Under the pieces are notes generated by a model. That model had not been told where the DNA came from. It saw only the letters and a list, made by a program, of their open reading frames with translations, and did no database searches. A DNA stretch of 64,000 bases from Brachionus rotundiformis (taxonomy: Eukaryota; Rotifera; Eurotatoria; Ploima; Brachionidae), in contig JAESIW010000064.1 of the NCBI GenBank assembly GCA_016802295.1, positions 310,001 through 374,000 of the forward strand, read 5' to 3'. How positions within the stretch are numbered: the first letter of the stretch is position 1; every line of letters starts with the position of its first letter. A program made the position numbers and the translations under genes. Below are positions 36,944 to 48,665 of this stretch, piece by piece.

Positions 36944-38406
36944 ATTTAATTAACAAGAAAAATCTAATTTAATTATTTGAGCTTAAATTTTAAACTTAAT
37001 TTGATTTTAGAAACTTTTTGAAAATAAAAATTTAACAGTAGAATTTGATGAATTTTATTGATTTTTATAAATTAATTATTGAGTTTGATTATTTATACAG
37101 GCTTGATTTAATTAAAATTTAATTTAAGAAATTTTTAGACAATCAAAATTACTACTGCTGCTAAATATAATTATATATAATTCTTTTGATTAAATCTTAC
37201 TAAAAAAGAGCACTAATTTTTGCAACGAGAATTAGACAATACTTTTCGTAAAAAATTTTTTTACGATAATTTCGTACAATGACGTAAAAATTTGATATTT
37301 TCAAATATGCCAAAAATTCGCTAGATTTTGGCTCTTTTTTCAATTTTCCCATTAAAAATTTGAAATTCTAGATTTCTGATTAAATCTGCTATAAAAGAAA
37401 ATTGTTGTAATTTTACGTAAAATTTCATAAATGTTTTTACAGGCAAAATTTAGTAAAATAAGTAAAAAATGTAAAAATAAATAAAATTATTTTTCGGAGT
37501 TTTAGATCATAATATAATGGCGCAGTTTAAACACGTTATCATATTTTTAAGAGAAAAACTCTAATAATTACTAATCAAAATATAAAACATTTCTAAATTT
37601 TTTAAATCACAGTCCCAATATTTTTAAATTTAAATAAAATTAATATTTGATTTGGAGAAGATACCGGAAAAGCAATATTTAAATTTTAAAATTTTAACTC
37701 CAAAGAAATGTCAAGCCTATTAACATTAAGTAAATTAATTAGATAATAAATACTTATAAAAAAATTTGATTGATAGGCAATAAAGCTGGTTATTCAACTA
37801 GATGAAGATTGGTAAAACTGTTAATTAATTTACAAAAGTGTGATTTTTTTGGAGATTATACCAATGTAAATTTTTTTACATTTTTTAGAAATTCCAATGC
37901 TTAAATAAAAATCAAATATAAACACTAGAAAGCCTGACCAAAAAATAACAAAAATTTAAAAACTAATTTTTAAAAAAACTACCATAGAATAGCAACATTT
38001 TTTTTTTGATATTCAATAAAGTCTCCATAAATCTATAAAATAAAATACTGAATATTAAATTCTGTTTCTGCATTCAAAAGATATTGAGATTTTAAATTTA
38101 AAAAAATGGGTCTAAAAAACCCACCGGCTCTTCTAGTGTTAATTTTATATAAATCTAGCAAATTTTATTTAAATTTTTACTCCATGAAAGGAAAATTACA
38201 AACTAATTTTAAAGACAATTTTTTAAGCAACAAGTTATTTTATGCAAAAATATGCATACATTTTGCAGAATAATCTCAGAATTTCAAAAATATATTAGTT
38301 TATTCGATATAATTTAACATTATATTTCTTAGATATTCCCATATTTGATTAGAATTACATCCTTCATTATTAAAGTTAGGACAAATTTAAAGAACTAGAT
38401 TTTAAT
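36944..38406. other. Intergenic between PPT1 and the RSF1-like gene
   Basis: AT-rich, with no coding exon, RNA gene or clear repeat. Confidence 0.6.
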
Positions 38407-41400
38407 ATGGAAGAGAATGGCATCTTAAATGATGGCGAAACTAGCCAAGACTCTGGGAAAAGGAGTGAGAATAGTCAAACGGATACTAATCAAGATAGAA
38501 ATGGTAGCCAGCTTGACGAAAACTCTCAGCTTTCTGTAGAAGACGAGTCCAGGGACGACCAAAAAGAAGTTGATGAAGAAAACAAGGAAAACTTTGACGA
38601 CTCGGAAATAAATGCTAAAAATTTGGAAATTCTTCACAATGACATCAACTATGGCATTGTGCTGGCATTTATTGAAAAATTTGGAAAAAATTTTAGCTTC
38701 AAGGAAATTAAATTCGACCAATTTGAAAACAGTATCATCAATATAAGAACCCGTAAGCTCATGTCTCTTGGCTTTAGTTTAAATTAAAAATTTCTATTCT
38801 AGTTAATAAAAATTTGAATGATTTTTTTCTCAATTTGCTTCGAAATTTAAGCTTTGGCAAATATGTGAAAAAAGAAAAATTCGACTATTATATGACCAAA
38901 GTAAAATTTTTTAAAGTAGACTTGAGTTTTGTTTTTAATTAATAAATTTAAGTTTGTTGATCGTTTTTCACATGAAGACGCCCATGAAATTGAAAACAGT
39001 GGATTTGCCAAATTAAACATCCAAACCAAAATAATGGTAGTCAAGGTAAAAAAATATCTCCATTTATTAATTAAATAAATGAAATTAAAAATTAATTTTT
39101 CAAAGAATTTATTAGAAAGTCAGTTTGATGAAAATCAAAAATTAAAGCAGGTAATAGCGGAGCAGACGCCAGACCAGAACTCACTAAGAACAGAGCCAAA
39201 CGGAAAAGATTTAAATGGATTCTGGTACTTTGTGTACATGGACTCGGAGTGTTCTATCCGAATTTTCAGCATTAACCATAAAGATCTAAGCGAAAGTGTC
39301 ACTTCTTGGAAGCTTGTAGCCAAGTAGGATCTAACTGAATTGATGAGAATAATTAATTTTGAAAATTGACAATTTTAGGAACCTAGAGGATGTGAAATCG
39401 TTAGTAGAAAAGTTGTCCTCTGAGCCTTGTTTGGCAAAATTAAGATCATGTAAAAATTAAGCAAATTTTTTCGTACATAATTTTATTTTTTGTTTGCTTG
39501 TTAGCCAAAAGATACCAAGAGAATGCTCAAAAAGAAGAAGCTGACCTAAATGGACATCAAAATGAAACTAAAGAAGAAGTAAAAGAAGATGTTTGTTCGG
39601 AAGAGCAGGTTAATAATGAGCTAAAAGAGGAAAATAGAGAAGATCAGGCAGTTGATGAAATTAAAGAAGAGGTTAAGGAAGAAAAAGAGATAATTAAAGA
39701 GGAAGTAGAAAATTCTGACCAAGTCAAAAATGAGCCTGGATGCGAGTCTAAGCCAGAATTGGATTTAAAAGCTGAAGAAGAGACTCAAAGTGAGCTTGTT
39801 CAAAATGTACAAGAAGCAAAGATAGAGAAAGTTGAGGCTGAAGAAGAAATAAACGAGGAAAAAGATGGTAAAGAGATGGATATTGCAGCTAAAGACGAAA
39901 TCGAACCTGAACCAATAGCCTTGCGAAAGTCGACGCGTTCAAGTGTGCGAAAAATGCAGGAAATTGAACAACAAAAAGCAAAAGTGACACCCAAGGCAAC
40001 CACCAAGTCAAAACCCAAGTCTGTCAAAAAATCCAAAACTCCATCATCTAAAAAAAAATCACCAAAAACTAAAAACTCTTCGGTCCAGTACATAGAAGAT
40101 CAAATAGAGGAAGAGGAAATAGAAGAGGAGGACGACGATGAAGAGTTTGCGCCAAGTCCTTCCAAAAAAAAGACCCAAAATTTGCCCAAAAAAAAAGGTC
40201 GGCAAAAAATAAAGCCCAACTTGTTGAACTACGAAAGTGGTTCAACCATTAGTGACGAGTCTGACCAAGAGTCCGCATGTGTTAAATGCAAAAAAGTCAA
40301 ATCAAAGCAGATATTGATACTTTGCGATGGTTGTGACGCCCCATATCACATTGCATGTCTTAAGCCGCCATTGCAAGAGATACCAGAAGGAGACTGGTTT
40401 TGTGAAGTGTGCACACATGACCAGCTCATTCGCTATCTACAACAAAAAATAGAACTCATTGAAAAGCATAATCAGGAAGTAGAGCTGAGCAAAAAAGCTA
40501 AACAAAATCAAAAAAGAACATACACAGATATATCAGCCTATTTGGACAACTTGTTCAGTTCAACAGCAGGGCAAAAAATCAAACAAGACAAGCCTAAGAA
40601 GAGCATTTTTGAGGAGACCATCTTGGATGGACCAAGATCATGTCGCTTAAAATCACGGGTCAAATACACCTTTGAAGATTTTGACAAATCTATTAATCAG
40701 GCTTGCGGTGAAGAGGAAGAGGATGAACTGGCCGAGCCAAGACCCACTAGAGCTACTAGACGATCTACTAGGCTAAATGAATACATTGACAACTTTAACT
40801 CTGAGGCTGAGTCGGATGCTGGATCGAAGAGTTCTGAGTATAGAGCGAATGTCAAAAGACCCAAGTATGAGAGTGAGAGCGAGGAGATTAGTGAAGAGCC
40901 CGAGTCTGATGAAGATTTTAAAACAAGCAGAAAAAAGAAAAGAAGTGAAAGACTGTCTAGGAAAAGACCAAAGAAAGTTAAAAAGAAAAAGACTAGATCC
41001 AAGTATTGTGATGATACTGAAAGTGAGATTGAAGAAACCGACGAAGAGGAGGAGGAAGAGGAGGCTGATTTTAGTGATGAAGAAGTGTATAATCAGCGGT
41101 CTAGTCGTGGTAAACGAAAAGTTTATCGAGATTGGAGTGATGAAGAAGCGGTTGAAAATTCTGATGGAGAGAATTCAGATGATTCTATGGTACAAAAGCG
41201 GTCAACTAGAAACAAGTCCAACAAAAATTATTGTGAGAGTAGTGATGAGGATGAAAAGGAAGAGGATAAAGAGCCTGAAGAAAAGCCCAAATCAAAGATC
41301 AAGAAACCTTGGATAAGTGATGAGGAAGATGCTGATCAAACGCCTGCAAAAAAAGCCAAGCCGATCATTAGACGGCCATGGTCGGACGAAGAGTCCCAGA

Positions 41401-41777
41401 GCAATATCGAAAACACAGGTCAATCAGAGAAAAATGAGCAAAAATTAAAGCCAGAGGAAATAGAAAATGGCAAAAGCTGTGAAGGACTAACAAAAGATAA
41501 AGATGGTTCACCGAGTGAGGAAAGTGAAAAAAGGAGTCAAATAGCGAACGAGTCCTTAAAGCCAAATACGGCCGAGAACAAACCAATGAATGTACAAGGA
41601 CCAAACTTTGTACCAAATACTTTTATAACTTCACCAGCTCCAATAATGTATTACTATTGTCAGCCAACTCATATACAACAGGCACCAGTCATTCAAATGA
41701 ATAGTCAGATTCAGAACCAAATGCAGCCAATTGTGTTAATGAATATTCCGAGCCAGGGTTTTATTAAACCGAATTAG
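38407..41777 (+). CDS. RSF1: RSF1-like remodelling and spacing factor (PHD finger)
   Basis: Six exons: 38407-38752, 38803-38900, 38953-39045, 39106-39323, 39379-39449, 39505-41777. The product is 1032 aa, against 1441 in human. An acidic N-terminus is followed by a DDT/WHIM-like module (about 85-275) with IVLAFIEKFG, LLRNLSFGKYV, ESQFDEN and DLNGFWYFVYMD. This corresponds to the human RSF1 region that contacts SNF2H. A long Glu/Lys-rich linker leads to a PHD finger at about 534-580 with C4HC3 spacing (CVKCKKVK, LCDGCDAPYHIACLKPP, WFCEVC). Acidic and basic blocks then alternate, and a Gln/Pro/Met-rich tail ends the protein. Family role: histone-binding subunit of the RSF chromatin-remodelling complex with ISWI. 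The assignment rests on domain order and PHD sequence. The low-complexity regions are not informative. Confidence 0.85.
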
Positions 41778-42082
41778 ATTGTGATGTTTTAGTCTAATAG
41801 GTCTTAGATTCAATTTATTTAAAAAGGTTTTTTTTTGGCTTTCGTTCTTCATTGATTTATAATTTATGTACATTTTTTTATCATTTTTTAAAACTAGTTT
41901 TGATTAAATTGTATATTATTGAGTTATGTTTGAACAATGAAAAGTTATTAAATAAAACTAAATAAAATTATTCATATTTTTGAATATGAATCAAAACTAA
42001 TTTAATTATTTTATGGTTCTTGCCAAAGCAAACAATGGTCATCTGCTACTTTTATAAGCATAAACATACTAGACTAAATTAG

Positions 42083-42185
42083 GAACTTGTTAGACCACAT
42101 CTTGAATACGCTGTAACTATCTATGAGAACATGTTCACTCAGACCAAGGCTTTTTAATACGTTCAACATAGAATCCACTTTGTTC
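42083..42185 (+). mobile_element. LINE reverse-transcriptase remnant, copy A
   Basis: The translated stretch ELVRPHLEYAV at 42083-42115 matches the pattern [LV]VRPxLEYA near the end of many non-LTR reverse transcriptases. A broken frame with VQHR follows, like the downstream VQRR motif. It is only a short fragment with in-frame stops, so it cannot be active. The clade is not resolved. Confidence 0.4.
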
Positions 42186-42480
42186 TAATTTTCCTTTATT
42201 TTCTAATTAAATATTCTAAAATAATAATTTTAATTTGTAATAAATAAAATGTTTTTAAAAAAAAAATCATTATTTAAAATTTTAGAGATATGATAAACAT
42301 TCAATAAACCATGTCTAATTTTCCAGCCTTTATAAGATGAATTTAATTAAAATTCTTATTATTTTTTCTCTTTCATAGTTAAATTTATGCATTCGTAAAA
42401 ATCGTCTAAAATTGATGACAATTATATTTGAATCATCATTATCAATAAATTTAAGTTTTATCAAAATTCTGAGTAAAATA
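42181..42480 (+). repeat. Truncated copy of coiled-coil gene exon 2/intron 1 sequence
   Basis: This block aligns along most of its length to 44640-44905. Shared segments include ttttctaattaaatat, ttttagagatatgataa, aataaaccatgtctaatttt and gtctaaaattgatga. It covers the start of exon 2 and most of intron 1 of the minus-strand coiled-coil gene, in the same orientation and 2.4 kb away. It is not open as a protein. Small indels show the copy is old. Confidence 0.6.
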
Positions 42481-42487
42481 AAATTTA

Positions 42488-42548
42488 GAGAACATGTTCG
42501 GTCAAACCCAGGCTTTTAAAAATATTCAACAATAAATCCACCTTTTTC
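42488..42548 (+). repeat. LINE-tail fragment, copy B
   Basis: It repeats 42125-42185 with scattered differences. The shared core is GAGAACATGTTC, then tcaaacccaggctttt-like sequence, then ttcaacaataaatccac-like sequence. Copies A and B flank the gene fragment at 42181-42480. Reading in the same frame as copy A gives similar peptides with stops. Confidence 0.5.
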
Positions 42549-42879
42549 TTCCAAATTAAACCTTCTGAATTGATTGGTAATCGGCTTTAGACTATTATTT
42601 TGGGTCATTGCTGAACTAGTACTAGTGTCCGAACTCTTATACTGAAATTTTCACATTATTTAGTTTTTGTTGATCTAATTTTGAACTCATTTTTATTCAA
42701 TTGATACTTATTTTATTTAAATGTTAATTATAAAATCGTTTTATAGTTAGTTTTTTAAAATTACTTAAAAAAATAATGGTCATCTAAAGGGTGGAATGAT
42801 TAGATAGAGTGTATTTTCGGTCAATGATTTAGGGTTCAAGGCACCGATTGATAAAGAATTGCTTAGTATGAAACAAAGA

Positions 42880-43005
42880 CAAACTTCCAAAGATTCTTTG
42901 GAGCTAAATTATTTGATTCTTTGCCGTCATTAGAGATTCCTAACCTCAGGTTCACTAAAATGGGAATGATGCATGCCAACTTTTTCAAAGATCTTTAAAG
43001 TTCTT
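42880..43005 (+). mobile_element. Possible LINE C-terminal remnant
   Basis: One frame reads GAKLFDSLPSLEIP, resembling the (S/G)AxLWNSLP motif near the C-terminus of many CR1/L2-like reverse transcriptases. Only about 40 codons are open and the flanks are broken. This is pattern resemblance only, so confidence is low. Confidence 0.3.
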
Positions 43006-43193
43006 TTGTTTTAAAATCAGTATAATATTTAAAAACTAATTTTTAGATTATTTCCTAGTCATATTTTTAGTAATTATCTATTTACAAAATGTCTACAATA
43101 AAATAAAAAATAAAAAAAAAACACTTTATTAAATAAATGGATATATTTATATAATTTTTTAAAAAATCTTTAAATTTATCAAAAGCATATATA

Positions 43194-45044
43194 TTAAGAA
43201 CTCTTCATTGAATCTATCATTTTTTTAACTTTTAAAATTTTTTGATCCAAGACATCAAGATCTTTTTGAAATTCGTCATCTTGACAACTTTTTAATGGCG
43301 GAAGCGACTCGACGGTCTCAGTTGTATTGTCCAAAGTTTGAATTGTAGTTATACTTAAGTCTTCCATGCTAAAAACTATTTTTTCTTCATCTTCCTCATC
43401 ATCATACAAGTCATTAAATTGATTTTTTATATTAGTCATTAATTTGTTATTATTAAAAAACATTTTCTTTTGCTTCTGCAAAAGATCCTTTTCAGTAAAT
43501 GGTTTTAGAACCTGATTATCATTTATCATATTAAATTGTTGGTTTAAACAACGTGCATTAAAATTAGCTCGCTTTAGAGACTCTGCGAAATCAGCGAATG
43601 ATGAGTCTGCATCTACCAAAGTGTCAGTTGTCGAAAAATCTTTACTCTTTTTTTTTATGCCATTTACTCCCTTTTCTGGCTTTAGTTTCTTTTCAAATTT
43701 TGCCAAATTCGCCAAAAGATTGGTTATACTTTTCGATTCTGACACATTAACTGAAAATGACTGGCTGGTTTCTTTGCCTTTTTTTTCCATTTCCATTATT
43801 AATTCATTCACATTTTCACTTATTTCTCTAATAACTAAATAAATTATCCTGTTATAATAAGCTCGATTTAGCTCTTACTTGAATAAAGTATGATATTCGT
43901 CAACTTGCTTGGTTTTGGTATCCAATTCAGTTTCCAACTGATGGCATTTGGCTTTATATTCTTTTAGTTCTTGTTCAATTTTTTCCAAATACTCATTTGA
44001 AAATTTGACATTTCTATAATTTTGCGCAGAATTCTCAGTCACTTCATTGTGTTTTATATTTAAAATTTGTTGGTTTATATTTGCCAATTTTTCAGAATAG
44101 TTTGAAATTATGTAATTCAGACCATAGCTCAAATCTGAATCTACGACCTCCGTTTGAGGCTTTTTCTCTGTTATTAGTTCTTGATTTAAAATTGTTTTCC
44201 TTAAATCATCTATTTCTTTTTTCATTTCATTTAATTTTACTTCAAGCTCATTTTGGACACATGGTTTTACAGACTTATCATTATTTGAAAAATTGCTGAA
44301 ATGCAAATCAATCAAGTTTTTTAGACTATTCCAATCAATACTCTTTTGAATAGGATGCTTCTTATAAGAGGAAAAATCTGCCGAACGTGACCTAAAATTA
44401 TCTACATTGCCAATTGATATGGTATTTCTATTTTCATGACCAACTCTTTTTAAGTTATCGTTACTCTGAGAGTTTTTTAGAATGGTTCTCAGCGGATTAA
44501 GATTTGATGCCGAGCTTGAGTTTCTAGTTATCGGTGGTTTTTTATTTCGATTAGCTTTTGTTGATGAAGGAATATATTTTTTTGAGTCTTTGGTATATTT
44601 AATGGATGACTTTGATGCAGGTTGAGCACTTTTTTTTCTCTCATTTTCTATTTTACCTTTCTTTTCTAATTAAATATTTAAAAAATTAAAATTTTAATTT
44701 ATATAAAAATCAAAATAATTCAAAAAATCATTATTAAAGATTTTAGAGATATGATAAGCATTCATACAATCAAATTAATAAACCATGTCTAATTTTCTAG
44801 CTCTTTTCAAATGATCAATTGAATTAAAATCCTTATATATTTTTAGAAAAGTTTGGTTATCAAAAAATTGTCTAAAATTGATGATAATTATATTTGATAG
44901 ATAAAAATTATTAAAATTGGAGGAATATTTTTGAATAAAATCTTTAAAATTGATTATCATTATACCTTGAATATTGATGATGTTTTTCATCAGCTGAGTG
45001 TAATTGCTCAAAGCTTTTTCGTTTTTAGCTTTTACTTCTGGCAT
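43194..45044 (-). CDS. Uncharacterised coiled-coil protein, 499 aa
   Basis: Three exons in transcript order: 44966-45044, 43879-44665, 43194-43827. Junction phases fit and the total is 500 codons. Residues about 40-130 are basic and Ser/Lys/Asn-rich. Predicted coiled coils run over about 165-200 and 225-300, with heptad-like Leu/Ile/Glu/Lys patterns such as KLNEMKKEIDDLRKTI and YLEKIEQELKEYKAKCHQLE. The C-terminus has a further short coiled coil. There are no membrane segments, signal peptide or enzyme motifs. The organisation suggests a cytoskeletal or centrosomal structural protein, but I do not recognise the family. The start lies 108 bp downstream of the METTL1 stop, on the same strand. 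Intron 1 (44666-44965) is the part duplicated at 42181-42480. Confidence 0.7.
44640..44905 (+). repeat. Parent (or sister) copy of the 42181-42480 repeat
   Basis: Lies in intron 1 and the first bases of exon 2 of the coiled-coil gene and aligns to 42181-42480 with many identical runs. The intronic copy is intact with respect to splicing. The other copy stands alone, so this is probably the source. Confidence 0.6.
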
Positions 45045-45152
45045 TGCAACCAGATTTAAAAATTATCTAAATTAAAAAAAAAACAAAAAAATATTTATAT
45101 TTTATTGATAATCGTTTTTTAAAGACAAAAATTTAAGTCATAATATCAACTG

Positions 45153-46244
45153 CTAAGATGCCTGAAAAGAATCATTAACTCTCCTGAAAATGGCCAAAAA
45201 GTGCTTTCCTTTATTTCTTACCACTTTTTTTCCTTCCTGTTTAAAATCAAGCATTTAATTTGTTCAATTTATCTCAATCAAAATAAATTACTTCGGAACT
45301 GTCAAATAGCTTTGGAACTATAGGATCATTGGCCTAAATCAATAAATTAATTTAATTAAAATCAAGCTAGCCATTTTCTTACATATTCACTCTCTTGCAT
45401 GCGTACAAATAATGGGAATTCTTCAAAGTGTTTTACAAACCAATTGTGTAAGTCTTCTACATCAGTCACAGAGTAGACAATACCCTAATAAAAATAATCA
45501 AGCTCTAAAGCTACAAAATCAATATAGAAAACCAACTCCTTCTTTTAAAACATAAGCATATTCAGCCAATAATTGGTAGTTGACAATTCTCCACTTATAC
45601 TTAGACTTTTTGAAATGTGGGTCGGGGTATAGAAAAAATATTTTCTCAAGCTTAAAAAAACGAAAACAAATAAATTTTATATTATTTTTAAGATAGCCAA
45701 ATGTGTTACTATAGTAACCACGTATTTTGGCTTATCTAAACTATTCTATTGAGTTTGATTACTTGTCCTTTTTTAAAAAAATTTGGCAAATATTTCATGG
45801 CATTTGAACGAATGCAAGCAATGTTTTGAAATTTTCCAGAATTTTGGGCCCTAAGCGCCTTAATTCTGTCCTGTACATAATCTGACACTTTAACTCGAAT
45901 TTCCATGCCAAGGCTCAGCTTGCGAGGATAAATTGAACTTAGTTCTAGAAGCAAGCCTCCATAACCACATCCTATATCGGCAAATTGAATCTCTTTTTCA
46001 CTACCTTCATCTAATTTGTCAAAATTGTAATACAAGCTCCAATCCATATCTTCGGGACATGTTGGACTTATTTAACATTATTTATTTTATTTTTAAATAT
46101 AAGAGAAGAAAAAAAATACTAGTCGAATGAGTGGTCATTCAGTGGATTTGAATGGGCCCTTTGTCGATAGAACTTTTTTTGAGGAAGTTCAAGTTGTTCC
46201 TTGATTTCAGTTTCTGAATCTGAGTTTACTTGTGAATTGGTCAT
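45153..46244 (-). CDS. METTL1: tRNA (guanine-N7)-methyltransferase catalytic subunit
   Basis: Six exons in transcript order: 46120-46244, 45763-46066, 45537-45650, 45383-45484, 45292-45333, 45153-45236. The product is 256 aa, against 276 in human. Landmarks are KKFYRQRAHSNPLNDH and PEDMDWSLYY. The SAM-binding motif is FADIGCGYGGLLLELS, followed by GMEIRVKVSDYVQDRI, NIACIRSNAMKYLPNFF, FLYPDPHFKKSKYKWRI and LLAEYAYVL. The C-terminus has EGKKVVRNKGKHFLAIFRR. With its WDR4 partner (not in this window) it places m7G at position 46 of tRNAs. The PDPHFK catalytic region is complete. The exon 3 donor is GTTGGT, a weak but canonical GT. Confidence 0.95.
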
Positions 46245-48328
46245 TTTCAATTTAAATTTTTACTAAAAACTTAATTAGTACCCAATAAGTGTTTTGGTCA
46301 TAATTCGGAGTTAGCCGAGTTGATTTGGTCAAAAGAGTCACTGATTTTAGTAAGCATTTTCTCAAATATTTTATTAAAAAAAATTATCAATTTTTAACTA
46401 ATTAAAAATAATATTCAGCTGAAAAATCACCTGAAATCAATAAGTACACAAACAGTTCCTTTTGTGTCAAAACAAAAGGATTAAATAATACCTAGATTTA
46501 AGTCTTTTTTTAACTAAATTTTATTCAAACGACTTTGTTTTTTTAAGTCAAATTAAATGATTGACAATTTTAATTTCATTTTAAAATTGTTTATTTTTCA
46601 ATTGATTGTTGGTCATCAATTTCCCGGTACTCACTACTGATAAACTCAAACCCAACATTGAAACTAGCATTGCTGCATTTATAATCAACTTTTGGATGTT
46701 GAATCTTGATACCTTTTGACTCTGATTAGAAATTGCTTAGAAATATGAAAAATTGAAGAATAAAATTTTACTCTATTGATAGATGCCGCTGTCAAAAAGT
46801 TAATCATTGATAATCTTAAGCCAGTATTTTTGATAGTCTAGAGATCTTCTTCTCTATTTTATTAGCTTATTTCTAGCTTTCAAGCTATTCAAGCAATCTA
46901 AATTTTTTAAAAAAATATTAGGTAATTGTTAAAATTCATAATTAGAGTCAATTAAATAAAAGAATAGAAAAATTAGATTCTAATGTATTACATTTATAGC
47001 TAAAATTTAATTAAATTTATTCAGAAAATAGCAGCTGAACTAACTAAGAATGAATATATTCATTACATTTGATCTATTTAACAAAATTTAAAAAAATGTA
47101 AAGATTATTGAGTTCAGGCTCGTGTTGTTGCCTTAAACATACTTATTTGTTTATTTGTTTATGTTTGGTTGTGTTCTTTACATAATTCTGAGCCTGATTC
47201 AAATTGGAAAATAAACTTAACCATTTAGCATTAAATTTTTTTTGTCTTGATTACTGGATCATTTAAAGTCTAATGAATGCTACTTGATTTTTAAAATATG
47301 ATCAAAATAATCAAATAATCTTTAAAATTGAAGCATGCGAGGTTAAAATAGGGTGTAGGTATCTAAGTTCTATTTTGATATGTAGTTAAATTAAAGCTGT
47401 ATTTATTTTTTTGAAAAGGGCAAAAAATATTTCTTGTATAAATTTAGATAATATACAACAATAAATGAAAATTAAATGCGAAAATAGCAAAAAGTAAATT
47501 TAGATAAATTTTAGGTAATAAGTATTGAAATTAAAATATTAAATAATGTTCTTTTAAATACAGTTGTACTCGATGTTCTTTTTACCACATGCAATGTCAT
47601 GTGAAATCTAGGATTTTTACCAATTTACCAGACAGTTTTATATATAATCGTGCAACTAAACAATTACAGCTTCAAAAAAATGTTATTAAATTATTTCTTT
47701 CTCTAAAAATATTCTGAAACAAATTAATGTAGATCGAACTCTTTTTTAAAGAGTGTTTAATGTTATTAGATTTTTTCATATTCAAAATAAAAAATAAAAA
47801 ATGCTTTAAAAATCAGAAAGAAAACTGAATCTAAATGAATTTTGGTTTTCCATAATTAAAATTTGGATTGATTGTTTAATTAAAAAAAAATTTAAATTAT
47901 TGAGAAACAACCGTTTTAAAATTAGAATTTTTGCTAACTAATAAAGGTATTTAATTAAAAAAATAAAGAGATAAATTAGCTCTATAAAATTGATTGATTA
48001 TTACTTAACAATTACAATCTGATTAGAAATTAAAATTGAAAATTTAAATTATTTTTTTGATATTTCTTCTATAATTTTTAAATTAGAAACTTTTAAGAAA
48101 ATTCACTTTTAATAAAATTTAATATTTATATGAAAAAGCATTCCCGAAAAAAAAGCTCTTTATATTTCTATTTTGATCAAGCTTATATTATCAATTTAAG
48201 TCTTAAAAACATTATTTTTTTAAATCTTGATTAAATTAAATTTTAAAAAATTATCTTGATCTCAAGATATCTTGAATTGAAATCAAAATATATTGTTAAT
48301 GACTAAATAACAAACTTTTTTGTCACAG

Positions 48329-48502
48329 GACCATGGAAAGATATCACCAAAAGACGATATTAAAACAGTAGAACTCAACAATACAGAAGAGCATATTAGC
48401 CATATTACAACAGTCGCCATATCAATAACATCTTCTAAATATATTGACAGAATAATAAAATTTGCCAGAAATGTTCATCAAAAATTTCACAAAAAAATAT
48501 AA
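48329..48502 (+). pseudogene. Orphan exon-like open frame, unknown
   Basis: A good acceptor-like site (tttttgtcacag) is followed by 57 open codons ending in TAA at 48500-48502. The peptide is not AT-biased (SPKDDIKTVELNN, EEHISHITTVAISITSS). No upstream exon or ATG could be joined and no homology was recognised. It may be a relic terminal exon or a chance frame. Confidence 0.22.
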
Positions 48503-48599
48503 TTAAATTTTTATTTGTAATCATTTTTTAAGTTCAAACAACTCAAATTTAAATCATATTTTTCTAATTAGTCTATTCAATTTGTAAAATTTTTCCTCT

Positions 48600-48665
48600 A
48601 TCTGAATTTTTCAAATTTCTGCTAAGACTTCCTGTGTGGAAGGTTTTCAGATTTTCTGGTAATGA
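48600..48665 (-). mobile_element. LINE C-terminal remnant, short copy
   Basis: On the minus strand this reads LKTFHTGSL, matching the stronger fragment at 51785-51865 (LNTFHTGNLRWILGI). The nucleotide core gtgtggaaggt is shared between the two. A short, broken relic. Confidence 0.35.

Larger units (their letters stand above)
41778..43193. other. Intergenic region filled with repeat debris
   Basis: Between the RSF1-like gene and the tail of the minus-strand coiled-coil gene. It contains two reverse-transcriptase-tail fragments and one truncated copy of the neighbouring gene, described in separate entries. Confidence 0.6.

Noticed and set aside
40777..41316. 179-codon frame within the RSF1-like gene
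   Set aside because: An out-of-frame shadow of the acidic/basic low-complexity exon 6.
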